Origin: Lysobacter niastensis
GTDB lineage: Bacteria; Pseudomonadota; Gammaproteobacteria; Xanthomonadales; Xanthomonadaceae
Assembly: GCF_015453285.1 (NCBI RefSeq)
Contig: NZ_JADLZT010000011.1
Coordinates: 91,785-155,784, forward strand
DNA: 64,000 nucleotides
Reading direction: 5' to 3'
The notes under the pieces are model-generated. The model did not search any database. It was not told the DNA's origin and saw only the letters and a program-made list of their open reading frames with translations. The position numbers were made by a program, and so were the translations under genes. This document shows, piece after piece, positions 61,615 through 64,000 of the stretch. How positions within the stretch are numbered: the stretch's first letter is position 1; each line of letters begins with the position of its first letter.

Positions 61615-62409
61615 TCAGACCGCCACCGGCGCCTTGATTGCCGGCAACGGATCGTAGTGCTCGATGGCGATGTCGTCGTACTGGAAGCCGAAGATGTCGC
61701 GCACTTCGGGGTTCAGGCGCAGCGTCGGCAGCGCGCGCGGTGTGCGCGACAGTTGCTCGCGAGCCTGGTCGAAGTGGTTGGTGTACAGATGCGCGTCGCC
61801 CAGCGTGTGCACGAAGTCGCCCACGCCGAGGCCGCATACCTGCGCGACCATGTGCGTCAGCAGCGCATAGCTGGCGATGTTGAACGGCACGCCGAGGAAG
61901 ATGTCGCCGCTGCGCTGGTAGAGCTGGCAGCTGAGTTTTCCGTCGGCCACGTAGAACTGGAACATCGTGTGGCATGGCATCAGTGCCATGTGCGGCAGGT
62001 CGGCGACGTTCCAGGCCGAGACGATCAGGCGGCGCGAATCCGGATTGCGCTTGATCTCATCGACGACCCAGCGGATCTGGTCGATCTCGATGCCATCGGC
62101 GCCGGCCCAACGGCGCCACTGCTTGCCATAAACCGGACCGAGCTCGCCGGCGTCGTCCGCCCACTCGTCCCAGATCGAAACCTTGTGGTCCTTCAGGTAG
62201 GCGATGTTGGTCTCGCCCTTCAGGAACCACAGCAGCTCGTGCACGATCGAGCGCAGGTGCAGCTTCTTGGTGGTGACCAGCGGAAAACCTTCGCCCAGGT
62301 CGAAGCGCATCTGCCAGCCGAACACACTGCGGGTGCCGGTACCAGTGCGGTCGGCCTTGTCGGTACCGTGTTCGAGCACGTGGCGCAGCAGGTCGAGGTA
62401 TTGCTTCAT
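61615..62409 (-). CDS. thyA: Thymidylate synthase
   Basis: The 264-residue protein equals E. coli ThyA in length. It has the catalytic Cys in [12 protein letters not shown] near 146 and the signatures [18 protein letters not shown] near 21-38, [20 protein letters not shown] and [21 protein letters not shown] (positions 167-187). It makes dTMP from dUMP with methylene-tetrahydrofolate, whose product is recycled by FolA encoded next. It starts 7 bp after lgt. Confidence 0.98.
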   Translation of the reverse strand: MKQYLDLLRHVLEHGTDKADRTGTGTRSVFGWQMRFDLGEGFPLVTTKKLHLRSIVHELLWFLKGETNIAYLKDHKVSIWDEWADDAGELGPVYGKQWRRWAGADGIEIDQIRWVVDEIKRNPDSRRLIVSAWNVADLPHMALMPCHTMFQFYVADGKLSCQLYQRSGDIFLGVPFNIASYALLTHMVAQVCGLGVGDFVHTLGDAHLYTNHFDQAREQLSRTPRALPTLRLNPEVRDIFGFQYDDIAIEHYDPLPAIKAPVAV

Positions 62410-62416
62410 CGCGGCA

Positions 62417-63295
62417 TCACCCCTTTGCCGGCAGCGACTGCAGCACCGGCGAGCGCCGCGACAGCCACAGCAGGAACAGACCGAGTGCGATCAGCGGCAC
62501 GCTGAGCACCTGCCCCATCGTCAGCCAGCCGAACGCGAGGTAGCCGTGATCGCCGATCTGCGCGTCGGGGACGCGCACGAACTCGATCAGGAATCGGAAG
62601 CAGCCGTACAGCAGCGCGAACACACCCGACACGGCGTAACGCGGTCGCGGCTTGCGCGAGTACCACCACAGCACCGCGAACATCACCAGGCCTTCGAGGA
62701 ACGCCTGGTACAGCTGCGACGGATGCCGCGCGAAGCGGTCGAGCGCGCCGGTCGCGTACTGCGTCTGGATCTGCTCCATCGACCAGCCGGCGAACTCCGG
62801 CGCGCGCGGGAACACCACGCCCCACCCCGCATCGGTCGGCTTGCCGAACAGCTCGCCGCCGATGTAATTGCCGATGCGGCCGAAGCCGAGACCGGGCGGC
62901 ACCAGCGGGGCGACGAAGTCGACCGTGTCGAACAGGTGCAGGCCATGGCGCCGCGACCACCACCACGCCGCGGCGACCACACCGAGCAGCCCGCCGTGGA
63001 AGCTCATGCCGCCTTCCCAGATGCGGAACAGCATCAGCGGATCCTTCACCAGGTCGCCGAACGAATAGAAGAAGACGTAGCCGATGCGCCCGCCGAGCAC
63101 GACGCCGAGCATCGCGTAGAACAGCAGGTCGCCGTAGGCCTGGTCATTGACGCCAGGCAGACGGCCGACACGCACCCGGCGCTGGCCGAGCCACCAGGCC
63201 AGGGCGAAGCCAAGCAGGTACATGATCCCGTACCAGTGCACCTGAAGCGGGCCGAGATGGAAGGCGATCGGGTCGATCTGGTGCAGGACGGTCAT
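62417..63295 (-). CDS. lgt: Prolipoprotein diacylglyceryl transferase
   Basis: The 292-residue inner membrane enzyme has about seven membrane segments and the Lgt signature [20 protein letters not shown] near 148-167, with [12 protein letters not shown] near 199 and [15 protein letters not shown] near 97. It transfers diacylglycerol to lipobox cysteines, here including the lipoproteins encoded at 23787 and 46284. The ATG at 63295 gives [17 protein letters not shown], the expected N-terminus. It is the first gene of lgt-thyA-folA. Confidence 0.97.
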   Translation of the reverse strand: MTVLHQIDPIAFHLGPLQVHWYGIMYLLGFALAWWLGQRRVRVGRLPGVNDQAYGDLLFYAMLGVVLGGRIGYVFFYSFGDLVKDPLMLFRIWEGGMSFHGGLLGVVAAAWWWSRRHGLHLFDTVDFVAPLVPPGLGFGRIGNYIGGELFGKPTDAGWGVVFPRAPEFAGWSMEQIQTQYATGALDRFARHPSQLYQAFLEGLVMFAVLWWYSRKPRPRYAVSGVFALLYGCFRFLIEFVRVPDAQIGDHGYLAFGWLTMGQVLSVPLIALGLFLLWLSRRSPVLQSLPAKG

Positions 63296-63391
63296 TCGGT
63301 TCCGATGCGGGCCTGGGTTGTCACTATTGTGCCCGAGCCGGCCAGTCGCGGGCATGCTGCAGACAGGTCGATTCCGGTGAGTCGCCGGGCG

Positions 63392-63880
63392 TCACAGGAC
63401 GTACGGCAGGTCCTGCAGCTCGTTGACGTCGTGGTCGCCTTCGCCGCGCGGGAAGTGCTGCGTCAGCAACGCCGACAGTGCGTGCACGCCGCCCAGCACC
63501 GCAGCCTCGGGCTCCCCGGCGCGCAGCCGCTCCTCGATCAGGCCGCACACGCCACGCCACTGCTCGTCGCTGACGAGGCCCTCGAAGCCGCGGTCGGCGA
63601 CGATCTCGATGCGATGGTCCGCCAACAGCAGATACAGCAGCACGCCGTTGTTGGCGCGGGTATCCCAGACCCGCAGTTGCGCGAACACCTCGTGTGCACG
63701 CGCGCGTGCATCGCCCCCGGACCACACGGCGCGCGGATGCAGCGACGGCTCGACCGCGAAACAGATCTCGCCGGTGTGGCTGCGCTCGCTTTCGGCGATG
63801 GCCTGCGCGATGCGCTCCAGGCTGTCCGCCGGGAACAGGCGCTTGGCCGAGGGAGGAAACAGGTGTTTGAGCAGTCGCAT
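63392..63880 (-). CDS. TPM domain-containing protein
   Basis: The 162-residue protein starts MRLLKHLFPPSAKRLFP and contains the TPM (YgcG/Psb32) core. The core reads LERIAQAIAESERSHTGEICFAVEP, RVWDTRANNGVLLYLLLADHRIEIVADRGFEGLVSDEQW and AVLGGVHALSALLTQHFP, split by short loops. It has no signal peptide or second membrane anchor, unlike secreted TPM proteins. A second TPM gene usually precedes it on the same strand; its C-terminus may start at 63901. The function is not established. Confidence 0.88.
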   Translation of the reverse strand: MRLLKHLFPPSAKRLFPADSLERIAQAIAESERSHTGEICFAVEPSLHPRAVWSGGDARARAHEVFAQLRVWDTRANNGVLLYLLLADHRIEIVADRGFEGLVSDEQWRGVCGLIEERLRAGEPEAAVLGGVHALSALLTQHFPRGEGDHDVNELQDLPYVL

Positions 63881-63896
63881 GGCAGGTAGACCCTCC

Positions 63897-63946
63897 GTCC
63901 TCACCAGCTGCCGGAGGCGCCACCGCCTCCGGCAGCTGGTGAGGAC
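63897..63946. repeat. Perfect 23-bp inverted repeat near the window end
   Basis: Arms 63897-63919 and 63924-63946 are fully complementary around the loop CCAC. The left arm covers the likely 3' end of a coding sequence (reading leftwards ...GGGASGSW then stop at 63901). After the right arm the sequence becomes unlike the rest of the window. Confidence 0.8.
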
Positions 63947-63950
63947 CAGG
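63901..63950 (-). CDS. C-terminal end of a second TPM-type protein (partial, doubtful)
   Basis: Read leftwards, a Gly-rich tail GGGGASGSW followed by a stop at 63901 fits the usual C-terminus of secreted TPM proteins, which lie beside the gene at 63392. Only about 15 residues look natural. Further upstream the frame stays open but gives untypical residues, and the region lies in a perfect inverted repeat, so a sequence artefact is likely. Confidence 0.35.
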
Positions 63951-64000
63951 GGCTTATAAACAAAACCCCGCCCCCCCGCCGAAAAATTGTATGGGCGGTT

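Overview
The window is high-GC DNA from a gammaproteobacterium of the Xanthomonadaceae type (Lysobacter, Luteimonas or Xanthomonas relatives). Three things point there: an ahpC-ahpF-oxyR-orfX cluster in the order known from Xanthomonas, the gammaproteobacterial block lptD-surA-pdxA-ksgA-apaG-apaH, and a three-subunit pnt transhydrogenase. No rRNA, tRNA, CRISPR array, transposase or phage gene was seen. Genes are tightly packed, often with 1-4 bp start/stop overlaps, and several start codons are GTG or TTG.

Layout. 1-2.9 kb: truncated YihY-type membrane protein, WrbA-like quinone reductase, DUF2069 membrane protein, short asparaginase-domain protein, DUF488 protein. 3.0-7.5 kb: two tandem secreted subtilisin-like proteases that are paralogues with different middle domains. 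8-12.7 kb: SufT, small membrane proteins, and a MocR-type regulator divergent from one of two paralogous membrane proteins. 12.8-17.6 kb: pntB and pntA2, separated from pntA1 by an opposite-strand four-gene ECF sigma operon that starts with an 11-residue-repeat protein. 17.7-25 kb: DUF1631 protein divergent from nitroreductase plus exonuclease, with a Crp/Clp-like site between them; then Nudix hydrolase, glycerol kinase and a lipoprotein.

25.3-35.6 kb is a cell-surface polysaccharide locus. A methyltransferase is convergent with a six-gene operon encoding a two-domain GT2 enzyme, an ABC exporter pair (Wzm/Wzt type), a coiled-coil protein, a very large multi-domain glycosyltransferase and an unrecognised protein. 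The last third of this operon looks lower in GC than its surroundings, which suggests acquisition. 35.7-39.2 kb holds a sugar transporter, prolyl iminopeptidase and prmC. 39.3-43.5 kb is the peroxide-defence cluster, with a palindromic operator and a good promoter in front of ahpC and a series of stem-loops between ahpC and ahpF.

43.5-54 kb: apt, DUF2007, glnS, a Cys-rich lipoprotein, nucleoside deaminase, rlmM, an EF-hand protein, two ubiquinone-type hydroxylases, a DUF6580-like membrane protein beside a corrinoid adenosyltransferase, and a histone-deacetylase-family amidohydrolase. 54-61 kb is the co-directional outer-membrane biogenesis and housekeeping block lptD to apaH. It converges on the leftward operon lgt-thyA-folA, followed by a TPM-domain gene. 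The last 100 bp contain a perfect 23-bp inverted repeat and then sequence unlike the rest, probably a contig-end artefact.
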